NCBI GenBank assembly: GCA_032622095.1
Contig: CP136068.1
Span: forward strand, 161,901,465 to 161,965,464
Source: Siphonodentalium dalli
Lineage: Eukaryota; Mollusca; Scaphopoda; Gadilida; Siphonodentaliidae
Direction of reading: 5' to 3'
DNA length: 64,000 bases
Shown here: piece by piece, positions 45,670 through 57,003 of the stretch
Numbering within the stretch: the stretch's first letter is position 1
Layout: every line of letters starts with the position of its first letter
The notes under the pieces: generated by a model
Database searches by the model: none
What the model was told of the DNA's origin: nothing
The model's input: only the letters and a program-made list of their open reading frames with translations
Translations under genes and position numbers: made by a program

Positions 45670-45960
45670 TATTGTATACAAGGCAGAGTTCAGTCGACTC
45701 GCTACGCTGGTCTGACCACAAACTAAAATGTAGTGTCCAGTCAACTAGCTACGCTGGTCTGATCACACACTACAAGGTAGAGTTCAGTCCCCTGCAACGC
45801 TGGTCTGATCGTCGACCACAAACTGCAAGACAGAGTTCGGTCCACTCGCTACGCTGGTCTGACCATAAACTATACACGATAGAGTTCAGTCCCCTCGTTA
45901 CGCTGGTCTGACCACAAACTACAAGGCAGAGTCATGTCCCCTCGTTATGCTGGTCTCACC
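45670..45960 (+). repeat. About 47-bp minisatellite, 6 copies
   Basis: The unit is roughly 'cagagttcagtcgactcgct' plus 'acgctggtctgaccacaaac' plus 'tacaagg'. It holds CTCGCTACGCTGG, whose reverse complement is the core of the next array. It begins about 180 bp after the stop codon of the prodomain gene. No AATAAA is obvious in between. Confidence 0.85.
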
Positions 45961-46234
45961 ATTGTCATCACGCATTGTATGCAAGCTTTCCTCAGTGTTT
46001 AAAGACTGTTATTGGTTACAATTCAGTCTGCATTATTCGGATAAAATAAGCTGTCTATTTTATATTGGAAATTGGACGGAATGTTCCGATATATTAGCTA
46101 AATTAGTAAATTTGTATGCACTGTTCTCTTTGGTGTATCCATGTTGAGTAACTTGAATTAACTAAATATGATAGACAAGAACATGTGTTTAGAAAGGAGA
46201 TAATAATGTGACATGGTGACGTTTTATATTCCCA

Positions 46235-47265
46235 AAATATACACTAAGTACGTGATGTCGGTGGTATCTCCAGCATATATAGCGAGGGCTCATAACTGGT
46301 GATGTCGGTGGTATTTCCAGCGTAGCGAGGGCTCATCACTGGTGATGTCGGTGGTATCTCCAGCGTAGCGAGGCGATATAACTGGTGATGTCGGCGGTAT
46401 GTCCAGCGTAGTGAGGAGACATAACTGGTGATGTCGGTGGTATCTCCAGCGTAGCGAGGCTATATAACTGGTGATGTCGGTGGTATCTCCAGCGTAGCGA
46501 GGCTATACAACTGGTGATGTCGGTGGTATGTCCAGCGTAGTGAGGGGACATAACTGGTGATGTCGGTGGTATCTCCAGCGTAGCGAGGCTATATAACTGG
46601 TGATGTCGGTGGTATGTCCAGCGTAGTGAGGGGTCATAACTGGTGATGTCGGTGGTATCTCCAGCATATATAGCGAGGGCTCATAACTGGTGATGTCGGT
46701 GGTATCCCCAGCGTAGTGAGGGGGGGGGGGGGTCATAACTGATGATGTCGGTGGAATGTCCAGAGTAGTGAGGGGAGATGACCCGTGATGTGGGTGGTAA
46801 CTATGTCCAGAGTAGTGAGGGCTCATAACTGAATATGTGAGTAGCATGTCCAGCGAAGCGAGGGGATATAACTGATGATGTCGGCGGTATGTCCAGCGTA
46901 GTGAGGGGTCATAACTGGTGATGCGAGTGGTATCTCCAGCTTAGTGAGGGGTCATAACTGGTGATGCGAGTGGTATCTCCAGCTTAGTGAGGGGTCATAA
47001 CTGGTTATGTCAATGGTATGTTCGGCATAGTGAGGGGTCATAACTGGTGATACCAGTGGTATCTCCAGCGTAGTGAGGGGGATAACTGGTGATGTCGGTG
47101 GATTGTCCAGTGTAACGAGGGGACATAACTGGTGATGCCAGTTGTATCTCCAGCGTAGTGAGGGTTTATAACTGGTGATGTCGGTGGAATGTCAAGCGTA
47201 GCGAGGGGACATAACTGGTTATGTCGGCGGTATGTCCAGCGTAGCGAGGGGATATAACTCTGTCT
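46235..47265 (+). repeat. About 40-bp minisatellite, 24-25 copies
   Basis: The unit is 'ataactggtgatgtcggtgg' plus 'tatctccagcgtagcgaggc', with 'tatgtccagcgtagtgaggg' as the main variant. A run of 12 G interrupts one unit near 46720-46732. Minus frames (DITSYIASLRWRYHRHHQ) are repeat artefacts. Confidence 0.93.
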
Positions 47266-47468
47266 TGCGGTTTGTATTTATGCATCTTCCTTTTATCACA
47301 TGTTCACTGTTGTAATTATCATTATTTGATACAACTGAATCAATCACCACCAGGGACGTGACACCGGTGGGGGCGGGTACCAGCCAACGGTGCCACGAAT
47401 GTTCAACGGTTCCACTGCTTGATACAACATATTTTGTTTACTTTGATTGGAAATTCCATTTAAAATAG

Positions 47469-47698
47469 TTAACCCTTCCATGACTGGAACTTCCTGAAAT
47501 TTTGTGAAAACCCTGTGCCATTGCATGATCTTATATATGCGAGTCGTCCATAGGGAAGAGCATGCATTGGCATAACACTATTTACCTTGACATTGTAACC
47601 CACTGCATTATCTTATATATGCGAAGCGCCCTGTGATAATGCACTGGCACATGATATTTAATGCTTCACCAGCGCAGCTCCCGTCATGGAAGGGTTAA
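47469..47698 (+). mobile_element. piggyBac-like MITE, copy P3
   Basis: TTAA at 47469-47472 and 47695-47698. The TIRs CCCTTCCATGACTGGAA and CCGTCATGGAAGGG are well matched, the best TIR pair of this sub-family. Two palindrome modules inside have lost parts of their centres. Confidence 0.85.
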
Positions 47699-47961
47699 AT
47701 ACGAGCTGAAACATTCGAACCACAATGAGACTTCTCGGAGTTTGAACGTTCGGTCTGCTTCAATTGGGGAGGGGTGCAGCTGGAAATTCCAAGGTGGATA
47801 CCGGTGCCGTAACGAGACCCTACAGCCACGTCCCTGTTAGCAATGCATATTAGCATACTTGTATTCGTGCTCTGATACATTCCAGAACATTATTAACATG
47901 CAGTGGTCAGCTGGGGTGTATAGTTGTATACATGTGAACATAAATACTTTTCTTGTTATCG

Positions 47962-48357
47962 TCCCCGCGAAAGCGCCACCAATCACATGTCAGCGAAGGC
48001 TCACTCTGAATTCTAAACCAATCACATGGCAGCGAAGGCTCACTCTGAATTCTAAACCAATCACATGGCAGCGAAGGCTCACTCTGAATTCTAAATGAAT
48101 GGTACATGTAACTGACGTTTGGATCTCGTGACTAAATTAATGGTACATGTAACTGACGTTTGGATCTCGTGACTAAATTAATGGTACATGTAACTGATGT
48201 TTGGATCTCGTGACTAAATTAATGGTACATGTAACTGACGTTTGGATCTTGTGACTAAATTAATGGTACATGTAACTGACGTTTGGATCTCGTGACTAAA
48301 TTAATGGTACATGTAACTGACGTTTGGATCTCGTGACTAAATTAATGGTACATGTAT
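47962..48357 (+). repeat. Two adjacent minisatellites: 39 bp x3 and 41 bp x6
   Basis: First is 'accaatcacatggcagcgaa' plus 'ggctcactctgaattctaa' (47962-48095). Next is 'atggtacatgtaactgacgt' plus 'ttggatctcgtgactaaatt' plus a (48097-48357). Units within each are nearly identical. Confidence 0.93.
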
Positions 48358-48407
48358 AGTCAGGGATGTGGTTAGAGGGGTTAGTCACTAACATGGGCAT
48401 ATAAATC

Positions 48408-48723
48408 TACTCTTTTTCACCATCGAGAATTAATAGTGGCCCAGTGAATAGTCGACGAGCCGATGATCTCGGACCAAATTGCGGATGAAGATAGACAACT
48501 CTAAAATCAAGAGGCTTTCTGTTCATAATAAGGCCAAATTTATCGAATAACATGTTGATAAATAACATGTTTCGGGCAATTTTATACTATAGCTGACAGT
48601 GGTTACCATTATTTTTGGGCAATCAATCGATTCTGATAACTGAAGCGGCATTTCTAAAAATGTTGTTGTTGTTGTTAGAATCTGATTATATGGGGACTAT
48701 CGAATCGGATTGAGTACCTTTAA
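48408..48723 (-). mobile_element. TTAA-flanked element, family T1, copy 3 (inverted, truncated)
   Basis: Read on the minus strand it begins at TTAA (48720-48723) with 'aggtactcaatccgattcga' and follows copy 1 to 'tggtgaaaaagag'. The far end is missing and abuts unrelated sequence. It includes a (GTT)n run that the other copies lack. Confidence 0.65.
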
Positions 48724-49172
48724 CTATAATAATTGAATATGGATATTGCCGTCTTATTGATTCGATAAAAGAGGGATAATCCAAAATTACATTTCACAAA
48801 CATGGTTCAAAATTAGAGTCGCACTGCATGCAAACAATTATGATGCAATTCTGTACCATGTTTGTTTTGGTTTGTAGAGAAATAACACATCCAATCGAAT
48901 AATTAAGCATAATGACACACGATATGGAATTCAATTAACATGAAATCGCTATAAATATAGTTACGAAGGAGCGATTATGTTGTCAACGTCTTAAGAAAGG
49001 TATAATTGTACCATTATCACATAAATAAGCTGCCGCAAAAGGTTGTGAGACGAATTTTATCATGGTTCATTTTGCTGCAGTAATGTTCAGAGTGCAACTA
49101 GGCTGTGCACAGTGATTCGCGAAACTGATCACAATGTGTCCATTCAACAGGGATATATGGGATTTATGGGAT
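48724..49172. other. No gene recognised
   Basis: The sequence is AT-rich. At its end 'gggatttat' words repeat and continue on the far side of the next insertion (49568-49610). Confidence 0.4.
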
Positions 49173-49566
49173 TTAACCCTTTACCCAACAGAACGGACCT
49201 GTGCCAATGCATTCTCTTATATATGCGAGTCGACCATAGGTCGCCTCGCATATATAAGAGAATGCATTGGCTTAACACATTAAAAATTATAAAATTGTTA
49301 AAGAATGTAAGAAAAAATGGTAAAAAGTGTTAAAAAAAGATTTTGTTTAGGCCAATGCATTCTCTTATATATGCGAGGCGACCTATGGTCGACTCGCATA
49401 TATAATAGAATGCATTGGCACAGGGCATAACTGTAACCATCACAATGTGGTCAATGAGCCGGTTCCAATGATATCCATATTTGTATGGTTTTATTGAGAC
49501 AGACCCAAGATAATTTAGGCTGTTGCAGCTTTATTTGGCCGTTTTTGGCCGGTTTGTTGGGTAAAG
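49173..49566 (-). mobile_element. piggyBac-like MITE, copy P4, complete form
   Basis: The left end is TTAA CCCTTTACCCAACAGAACGG; the right end is CGGTTTGTTGGGTAAAG, where the expected GGTTAA has been altered. Two near-perfect 70-bp palindromes (49202-49271, 49351-49420) flank the AT-rich spacer. One unique arm of about 140 bp ('gtaaccatcacaatgtggtc', 'ggttccaatgatatccatat', 'gcagctttatttggcc') follows. It is the inverse of copy P5. The flanks are a 'gggatttat' repeat. Confidence 0.8.
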
Positions 49567-50196
49567 AGATATGGGATTTATGGGATTTATGGGATATATG
49601 GGATTTGACACTCTCAAATTTTACTATAATCAGGTCTGGCAATTAATTCCCAATTATAGCTACAATAGCTATATGTAGCTAACGTATAGCACTGCATGCA
49701 AGCATTACCGCGAGCTAGCTGTTGCAACTGATGGTGAGGGGTATTATGTTGTTACAACTTATGAAACCACTTTCGATGACAATTCGGTTGCACCAGCTTG
49801 CGGAATATCAGAGAAGTATAGCTAAGCACATGCATCTGTTTAGATATGGGTTATTCTATGTGATATGGGACTCAGTTCCATCCATATAATATCTCTTCTT
49901 CTATTTATGTACAGTTGTCAGGAAAAATTAACAATGTTGGAATATTTTGTTAATTATACATGAAAATGGCAAACAATATTTATTTACTTAGAGTATAATC
50001 AAATCATGTTCTTGTATATTTAAATGATTGTTTGTTGGATTGGGTTATCTCTCTTCAACCATATTCATCCACTATCAATATCGATCAATATCCATATGGA
50101 GATAAAATAGCTACATATGGCTAGTGTAGCTATATTTAGTAATTGCCAGACCTGATAATTTATTAATTATAATTGTAATAGTTGAGTTCGGGACGT
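49567..50196. other. No gene; short 'gggatttat' tandem words
   Basis: 'tatgggattta' recurs four times at 49567-49608, with counterparts at 49155-49172 on the far side of copy P4. The remainder is AT-rich with nothing recognisable. Confidence 0.45.
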
Positions 50197-50204
50197 GCAT
50201 GACC

Positions 50205-50348
50205 CAAGCCTTGAAATAGGGTTTAAGCAGAATGAGGTCCCCAGAGGGTGAATTTGGTGATGCTAGCCCGTTATGCGGGGTAGCATAACTAAATTCACCC
50301 TCTGGGGACCTCATTCTTCAAATGACAGACACCCTATTACAAGGCTTG
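50205..50348. mobile_element. Family M palindromic MITE, short form
   Basis: CAAGCCTTGAAATAGGG at the left, reverse complement CAAGGCTTG at the right. It is an almost perfect hairpin centred on 'gctagcccgttatgcggggt'. Flanks GCATGACC and GTATGACC agree at 7 of 8. Confidence 0.88.
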
Positions 50349-50544
50349 GTATGACCTGATAATTGTTATTTCATATCTGATTTGTGCAATTCTGGCATAT
50401 CATTTTCATCACAGTTCATCGTAAATTGTTATATCATACAAACACATAATCGTCAAATTATTGTCATGGTTTTCGTCGAAAAAAACTTTCGTTGAGATTC
50501 ATGAATCGTGTGTATTTTACACCGGGGTGTACCGTCGACATACG

Positions 50545-51059
50545 CACCCCTGATCAACTGGTCCTGCTAATATGATATGATGCTGGTGGTCCTGCTCAAG
50601 TGCTATGATGCCGGTAGGCCCAACTGATGCCGTTACGAAAAAGTACCGTTATTTGTTATTAAGTTGTCATTTTCGCGGTGTTTGGCTAATCGCTCTGATT
50701 TGAGAAAAAACCAGTGTGTGTATGAGACATCCAAGAACATATATATTTTTGAAAAATATAATAATGCCTGCGATGGTGCTTCTAAAGCGACGTGAATAGC
50801 CATCTTGATTATAGTCGATTTTCAACAACTAATACCAGTATTAAAAATATTTCGCAATAAATATGTTTTTGAATGTTTGATCGCATAACGGCTTTTCTTG
50901 TATGTGTTCAGATTAACGGAACACCGCGAAAAAGAAAAAATATAAAAAATATAACGGTACTGTTTGTTAACAGCATCAGTTTGCCCTAACACCACCATAG
51001 CAATTCAGCAGGACCCAACCGCATCACAGCACATTAGCAGGACCACTTGACCAGGGGTG
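50545..51059. mobile_element. Fold-back DNA element, family F, copy 1
   Basis: It starts CACCCCTGATCAACTGGTCCTG and ends with the reverse complement CAGGACCACTTGACCAGGGGTG. The arms continue through 'gatgctggtggtcctgct', 'aaaaagtaccgttat' and 'tttcgcggtgttt'. The arm contains 'agcaattcagcaggaccca', the same sequence as the unit of the 31-bp array at 25341-27850. It is non-coding. Confidence 0.8.
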
Positions 51060-51235
51060 ATGCGTGTATTCTCAAGCAATTCTCAAGCGAAGTTTTGCTT
51101 GTTCATCGTTTATGTTTGCGTGTATCCTCTGTTGACCATGGTCTGTTGTAGCGTGATTTATTGTCTTACCTTGGCTGTTTTTGCTGACCACACTGTCACG
51201 ACGTTCGGAGCTATAAGACGAGAATACAGACGACA

Positions 51236-51895
51236 GAAATCGTCGCGTCAGAACTAAACTGTTCTATCTCCATTTTGGTGGGAATATGAGATATTGGTAT
51301 CTTTCGATTCGGTGCGGGATTTCCTGTCCGAAAATCACCAGACATCGTGTCTTGTCGCATACCAAATTTGAATGAGGGGCTGTGTAAAACTGTTCCATCT
51401 CAAAATTTTGTACCACGTGATTAAATCAATATCAGTGCTAAAATGTTGTATCTCTGACCTTCAATAGAAAGCAATGGAACCCGAACTTGGCCAGCCATTT
51501 GACTAGTTGGTAATAATGCTTTCTCACTCCTAGGTATAAACATCTTATTTCTAGGATCATTATTTGGTTAAAATAACACAGCAAATGGCGTGATGTGGGA
51601 TTGTTGCACGTTTATATGATTAAAAAACACAAAAACCACTATAGCACGGAAAAAAACGGAACATTTTACACAAATTGTTCTATCTCCAAAGTTTTGTTTC
51701 GTGATTACACCCAAGATATTATATGTTTTGTCTCCAAACTCGTTATATAATAGTATTTTTTACACCAGCTATCTTCCAAAACATAACGAGAACATGTGAA
51801 CCGGGGGGGGGGGGTCAAACTTCAAACTCGATTTCCCACAAAAATGAAAATATGGAGATAGAACAATTTAGTTCTGACGAGACGCGATCGCTAAA
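51236..51895. repeat. Inverted repeat pair with 'gaactaaattgttctatctcc'-type arms
   Basis: 'cgcgtcagaactaaactgtt' and 'ctatctccat' at 51236-51276 recur inverted at about 51850-51892 ('atggagatagaacaatttag', 'ttctgacgagacgcg'). Shorter 'ttgttctatctcca' copies lie between. This is probably a fold-back element placed directly next to family F copy 1. The tract 52040-52105 holds an 18-bp 'aaaatggatgagtacgat' repeat, 3 copies. Confidence 0.6.
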
Positions 51896-52236
51896 AACGT
51901 CACATGGGGATAATTATACAGTCGATGTCTGTCTTTTCAAAAGAACGAGCGTACTTTGCGGGTGTCTTTTCACTGGCTATATGTGTATATTACACAAGCT
52001 TCCTGAATCTCGCCGTTTCTGTTTCAGCATTCGCTCAATTCACAGAAAATGGATGAGTACGATAAAATGGATGAGTACGATAAAATGGATGAGTACGATA
52101 AAATGAACGCGATATAACTCAACAGTTAAAGATGGTCTACCTCTTTCAAGCCGCCTTTTCAACAACAATATAATTCTTATAAATCTCAATTTCAAGACTA
52201 CCAATAGGTATTTTGTGAATAACATACACATACAAC

Positions 52237-52737
52237 CACCCCTGGTGGAGTGGTCCTGTAAATGTTCTATGATGCGGTTGGGTCCTGCTGAATTGCTATG
52301 ATGCTGTTATGACAAACTGATGCTGTTAAGAAAAAGTACCGTTATTTTTTCTAAAGTTGTCATTTTTGTGGTTTTCGAATAATGTGAGCATATCAAGGAA
52401 AAGCCATTATTTGTATCAAATATTCGAGAAATATATATTTTGCGAAATAGTTGTAATACTAATTGTATTAGTTGTTGAAATTCGACTCTAATCAATTTTG
52501 CTATCCATGTCGTTTTACGAACACCAGCGCAGCCATTATTCAATTTTCAAAAATATATAAAATTATGTTCTTGAATGTTTCATACAGACACTGGCTTTTT
52601 CTCAAATCCTTCCGATTAGCCAAACACCACAAAAATGACAACTTTAGACGGTACTTTTTCTTAACAGCATCGCCCTAACAGCATCATAGCAATTCAGCAG
52701 GACCCACCAGCATCATAGCACCACTTGGCCAGGGGTG
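52237..52737. mobile_element. Fold-back DNA element, family F, copy 2
   Basis: The ends are CACCCCTGGTGGAGTGGTCCTG and CACCACTTGGCCAGGGGTG. It shares the arms of copy 1 ('gctatgatgctgttatgaca', 'aagaaaaagtaccgttattt', 'gttgtcatttttgtggtgttt'-like). The right arm reads 'gcagcaggacccaccagcat'-like, closely matching the 31-bp minisatellite unit. Confidence 0.8.
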
Positions 52738-53221
52738 ACCACTGAAGATTGTGGATATTATTGTCTATACAGGCAAAATGAAGTGGTTTATTTCGATCGT
52801 AAGGGTAGGTTCACACACTGGCATGTTTGCACGGTATGGTTTGCAGGCATTTCATCGTAGAAAACGATATGTTGCCAGCGTATGAACAGAAACATGCATA
52901 TAAAATGCATCTGTACCTCAGCTAACTACGTGAGAAGTACAATCTCTGTAGTTCCACCTGTAGCCATGCTACCGGAATTTGCCTGTAAATAGCATGCAAT
53001 TATCTCGCAAGAGTCTATCATACAGGTATTTGAAGGCAAAACCAGTAGCACCGTTACAAGAGGACCTACACAAATGTTACTTCTCATGTAGTTTGCTTTG
53101 GTAAAGATGCATGTTATATCCACGTTTCCGTTCATATTCTGGCACCATGTGATTTCCTATGAAGAAATGCCTGCAAAACATACCGTGCAAATTTGCCAGC
53201 GTATGAACGTTCCCTAACACA
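52738..53221. other. No gene recognised
   Basis: There is an inverted word pair 'acactggcatgtttgcacgg' (about 52815) and 'ccgtgcaaatttgccagcgt' (about 53183), with 'cagcgtatgaac' near both. This hints at another decayed fold-back element of about 390 bp spanning 52810-53215. Confidence 0.45.
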
Positions 53222-53345
53222 TGCAATGTTCAATGATTTGTAGTACTAACAGGATAGAGTGCTCCTTCTTTGTAGTACTAACAAGATAGAGTTCTCCTTC
53301 TTTGATTGGTACTAACAAGATAGAGTTCTCCTTCTTTGATCGCTT
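53222..53345 (+). repeat. About 36-bp tandem repeat, 3 copies
   Basis: 'tagtactaacaagatagagt' plus 'tctccttctttg' repeat. It is related to the two-copy block at 44670-44765. Confidence 0.8.
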
Positions 53346-53585
53346 TTTTGTACTCTCTGAACAATTTCGCGCAAATTATCTGTTCTGATGATCGACCAAA
53401 AACATGTTCCGCCGATGTGATAACAAATTCTAAATAAAATTTGTATTAATTGATAGAAACTCGATTCATATCGATTATTTAATACTCCTGAATCTATATA
53501 AATCTTTCTGGGCAGAAATAGACCAACTTTATAGACTACCTATCTCTTTCCTCCAGCATCAGTACATCCTAGAGACTCGTTTTGA

Positions 53586-53902
53586 ATGGCATGATCTGCT
53601 ATGGGAGATATAGACTCAGATTTAAGTTCACAGAATATTGCGATGTGCACCCATTCGGCACCTCGATTATGTAATACATCGCGCGTCAACCAATTTGGGG
53701 ATATTGAGAAACTAAACTTAAAAAAAAAACATCTTTGTAAAGAAATTTCTAAAGAAACTAAAAACATGTTAATTATATTATAAACATACTTTCCAGAGAA
53801 GATGAGGTCCCCAGAGGGTGAATTTATTTATGCTAACTCGCTGTGCGGGGTAGCGTCACTAAATTACCCTCTGGTTACCTCATTCTGCAAATGTCTGGCA
53901 CA
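53586..53902. mobile_element. Family M element, long form, left end missing
   Basis: It has the internal landmarks of the 33609 and 39490 copies ('ctatgggagatatagactca', 'gcgatgtgcacccatt', 'attgagaaactaaact'), then the right palindrome 'gaggtccccagagggtgaat' to 'cctcattctgcaaatg'. The terminal CTTG is replaced. Confidence 0.65.
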
Positions 53903-53994
53903 ATGCATATTCTCAAACCTGATCCACTTACATATGCTTCAATCGTAACAAGCAGCAGTGTATCGATAACAAAAGGCATTCACTCTGTCCGCAC

Positions 53995-54180
53995 GGGCTT
54001 ACCATACACAGTTAATAGCGCTAACAATAAATATAACTGAAGATCCTCAGAGAGGTATATTTGATCCATAAATTTATCTTAGTGTCATCCGCTTATATAG
54101 ACATGTATGCTATCCCGTAAAATTGTACAGTTAAAGTTATTGTTATTCCTGTTTTTTGTTAGCGCTATTACCCGTGTAGG
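53995..54180. repeat. Fold-back arm pair with 'aatagcgctaac' words
   Basis: 'gttaatagcgctaacaataa' at about 53999 is inverted at about 54157 ('gttagcgctattac'), with 'ataactg' and 'cagttaaagttat' also inverted. A similar arm occurs near 55795-55840. The 86-codon frame starting at 54107 begins with a signal-peptide-like run (LKLLLFLFFVSAI) that is part of this repeat arm, so I do not call it a gene. Confidence 0.55.
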
Positions 54181-54371
54181 GTCTGCTCGAACGGTCATAG
54201 AGTATGTCTTTGCTATCTCTGCTTGCTCGCATATATATGTAGGAGATTTACGCTTGATGCTATACCAGACGGGGTTGGATGAACACACACCAGAGCAACA
54301 TCATTTGTCAGTGAAATGTATTAATGTTCTAAAATTATTTCCTGTTGATTCTCCGACTCAAAACTAGCATT

Positions 54372-54692
54372 TCATGGCCAGGGCGGGAACCTAATTATAC
54401 GTCACTAATGTAATCTCTAAACCATCACGTCAGACGTTCAGGGACCTTCGTCACTAATGTAATTTGTAGACGTCACGTAAGACGTTCGGGAACCTACGTC
54501 ACAAATGTAATCTCTAAACAGTCACTCCAGACGTTCGGGAACCTACCTCACTAATGTAATATCTAAACCGTCACTTCAGACGTTCAGGAACCTACGTCAC
54601 TAATGTAATATCTAAACGGTCACTTAAGGCGTTCGGGAACCTACGTCACTAATGTAATATCTAAACCGTCACTTCAGACGTTCTGTTACATG
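54372..54692 (+). repeat. About 49-bp minisatellite, 6 copies
   Basis: The unit is 'acgtcactaatgtaatctct' plus 'aaaccgtcacttcagacgtt' plus 'cgggaacct'. Confidence 0.92.
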
Positions 54693-54781
54693 AAACTCAC
54701 ACATTGGCTTATATAATATCGGTTGAAACAGTTTATGTAATTAAGTGTGAAAATGGGTTATGTGCATTTAACGAACATCTA

Positions 54782-55181
54782 TTAACCCTTTACCCAACAA
54801 AACGGCCAAAACCGGCCAAATAAAGCTTCAACAGCCTAAAATATCTTCGGTCTGTCTCAATAGAACCATACAAATATGGATATCATTGGAACCGGCTCCT
54901 TGACCACATTGTGATAGTTACAGTTATGCCCTGTGCCAATGCATTCTCTTATATATGCGAGTCGACCATAGGTCGCCTCGCATATATAAGAGAATGCATT
55001 GGCATAAAAACAATCTTTTTTTAACACTTTTTACCATTTTTTCTTACATTCTTTAACAATTTTATATTGTTTAATGTGTTAAGCCAATGCATTCTCTTAT
55101 ATATGCGAGGCGACCTATGGTCGACTCGCATATATAAGAGAACGCATTGGCACATGGCCCTTCTGTTGGGTAAAGGGTTAA
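54782..55181 (+). mobile_element. piggyBac-like MITE, copy P5, complete
   Basis: TTAA at 54782-54785 and 55178-55181. The TIRs CCCTTTACCCAACAAAACGG and CTGTTGGGTAAAGGG match base for base over the first 14 positions. It has a unique arm, two palindromes and the AT-rich spacer. It sits inside an older repeat related to 41640-42440: 'cgaacatctat' lies just left and 'ggttgaggtgtg' just right. Confidence 0.9.
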
Positions 55182-56995
55182 ATGGTTGAGGTGTGTTTGA
55201 TGTTCAAAAGCTGGGCACATTCCATACCTATTTTCCTTGTAAATTTTAGTTATTAATATAATATGAGTTTTTAACGATTACTGACTTTTGAATGTGCATT
55301 GTGAATTTCGACAGCTCATGTACTCCCGTCAGCCAAACGTTTGCATATGTGTTAAACAATTTAAAATAAAAACCGCTTTGGGCTAGAGACTTGACTGGTG
55401 ACATAGTTTATCGGCCCTGGATCCACAACAGACCGTCCAGTGAAGAAACACACCATTTTAAAGGGACTATTCGTACTCGTTTCACGTGCAAAATAATAAA
55501 ACTCTGTATGCAATCGTCATTATCAAGTAGAACATGAACAATTTGTATAATTTATTATTGTGGTCATTATTAATAATTGCCTAATACAGACTAGATTGGA
55601 ATTAAGCACAGAACACACGTTGGTACGTTGATAAACACATGTTCACTGTTTATTCGTCCCGATAATTTGACAATGCAAATGTTGGAGCTTCCTTTATCAA
55701 ATGGTATATAATATGGAATACGTTGTATAATTAAAACGTGATACGGTGATTCGAAATTAAGAAGGCCGTTAATAATAAAAACAAGGAACAGAGTTAGAGT
55801 TATTGTTCGTTTTGTTATTGGTAGCGCTATTAGCCATATAAATCCCATATCGAATGATACTCTTGTCATAAAACACGGTATCTACGCTCCATTTTGATCG
55901 ATAACGATATGACTGAATATCTCGCCGAATTGATAGTGTGCATGGAGATATACTATAAGTACTCTGAAATACGCTCCATTTGTGTTGACATTCGGCAGCA
56001 TTGAAAAAAACAGGACAACGAGAAGAGGACATATAACTACCGATAACAGGACATATAACTACCGAGAACAGGACGTAGCACCGAACCGCAATTCAAGTGA
56101 TTGCTGTGAAAATATTGCTATATTTCTTATTTTCATACTCATCATTGTTGAAAACGAATCACCTGATCGGGAATATATATGGTATTGTTCTGGTCGTTTC
56201 GAAGCTCACCCTGAGTAGTGTGAAGACTACACTGGCATCCACAAACGGAACATCGCATATGTCACAATACTATGCCACAATACTTTAATTATAATCGCAA
56301 ATGGTTGGAATCCTATAACACAATTGCATACATGGTTGTCGATAATATGAATCAGTGACGATCGCTCTCACAGATAGCACAAGAGCGCGAACAATGGTGT
56401 AGACAGTAATTGCACACTTGTTTGGACCTGTGCCAACCTTGTTGACTTCAAGTGACAGAACAATGCAAATTAAGTTTTCTGCAAATGGATGTGTGATTGA
56501 CACTCACAATATTAGTTAGCTTTATCGGGTATCACGAATAGATGTCGATTGATAATCAATCCCAAAAAACGAGGTTAAGATTGATGATATGATTATTGAC
56601 GAAATAATGGAGATTTGTGTATAAGATTTTAAAGTGCGTGAAGTCAAGATGTGTTTTAGAGCATTTCCGTTCCCTTCCCCAAGCCTACCAACATGAGTCG
56701 GACTCATGTCAATACATCAGATGGCTTGTAAACTATTTCATAAAAATCTCCAAATTACGTTCTATATAGAGTTATCACCTCCGATTAACCCAGGATACTC
56801 GTTTCGAAATATAACCCTAATCTCGCACGGAACGTGTTACTGCGATTGCATATCAATCGCTATCTAATCGTGAACCCCCGATTGCGTATGAGTAGTAGGT
56901 GTGTTGACACGTGATTGTTTACATGCCACAATTGTTGTTGGCAAATAACTTATCGAACTTTATGGAAATATATTGGGGAAACTAGCCCATTTTGA
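55182..56995. other. No gene; part of an older dispersed repeat
   Basis: 55182-55430 continues the repeat shared with 41640-42440 ('aatatgagtttttaacgatt', 'gggctagagacttgactgg'). 56020-56070 holds three 'acaggacatataactaccga' units. Open frames up to 92 codons show no motifs. A hydrophobic stretch on the plus strand near 56097 (VKILLYFLFSYSSLL) is not followed by anything recognisable. Confidence 0.45.
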
Positions 56996-57003
56996 CCGAC
57001 ACT

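Noticed and set aside
45487..45670. Possible mature TGF-beta domain in another frame after the stop
   Set aside because: I looked for the cystine-knot pattern (CC, CxGxC and terminal CxC) in all frames up to the array at 45670 and saw none.
54107..54367. 86-codon frame with a signal-peptide-like start
   Set aside because: The hydrophobic start coincides with an inverted-repeat arm also present near 53999 and 55800. No conserved residues or introns support a gene.
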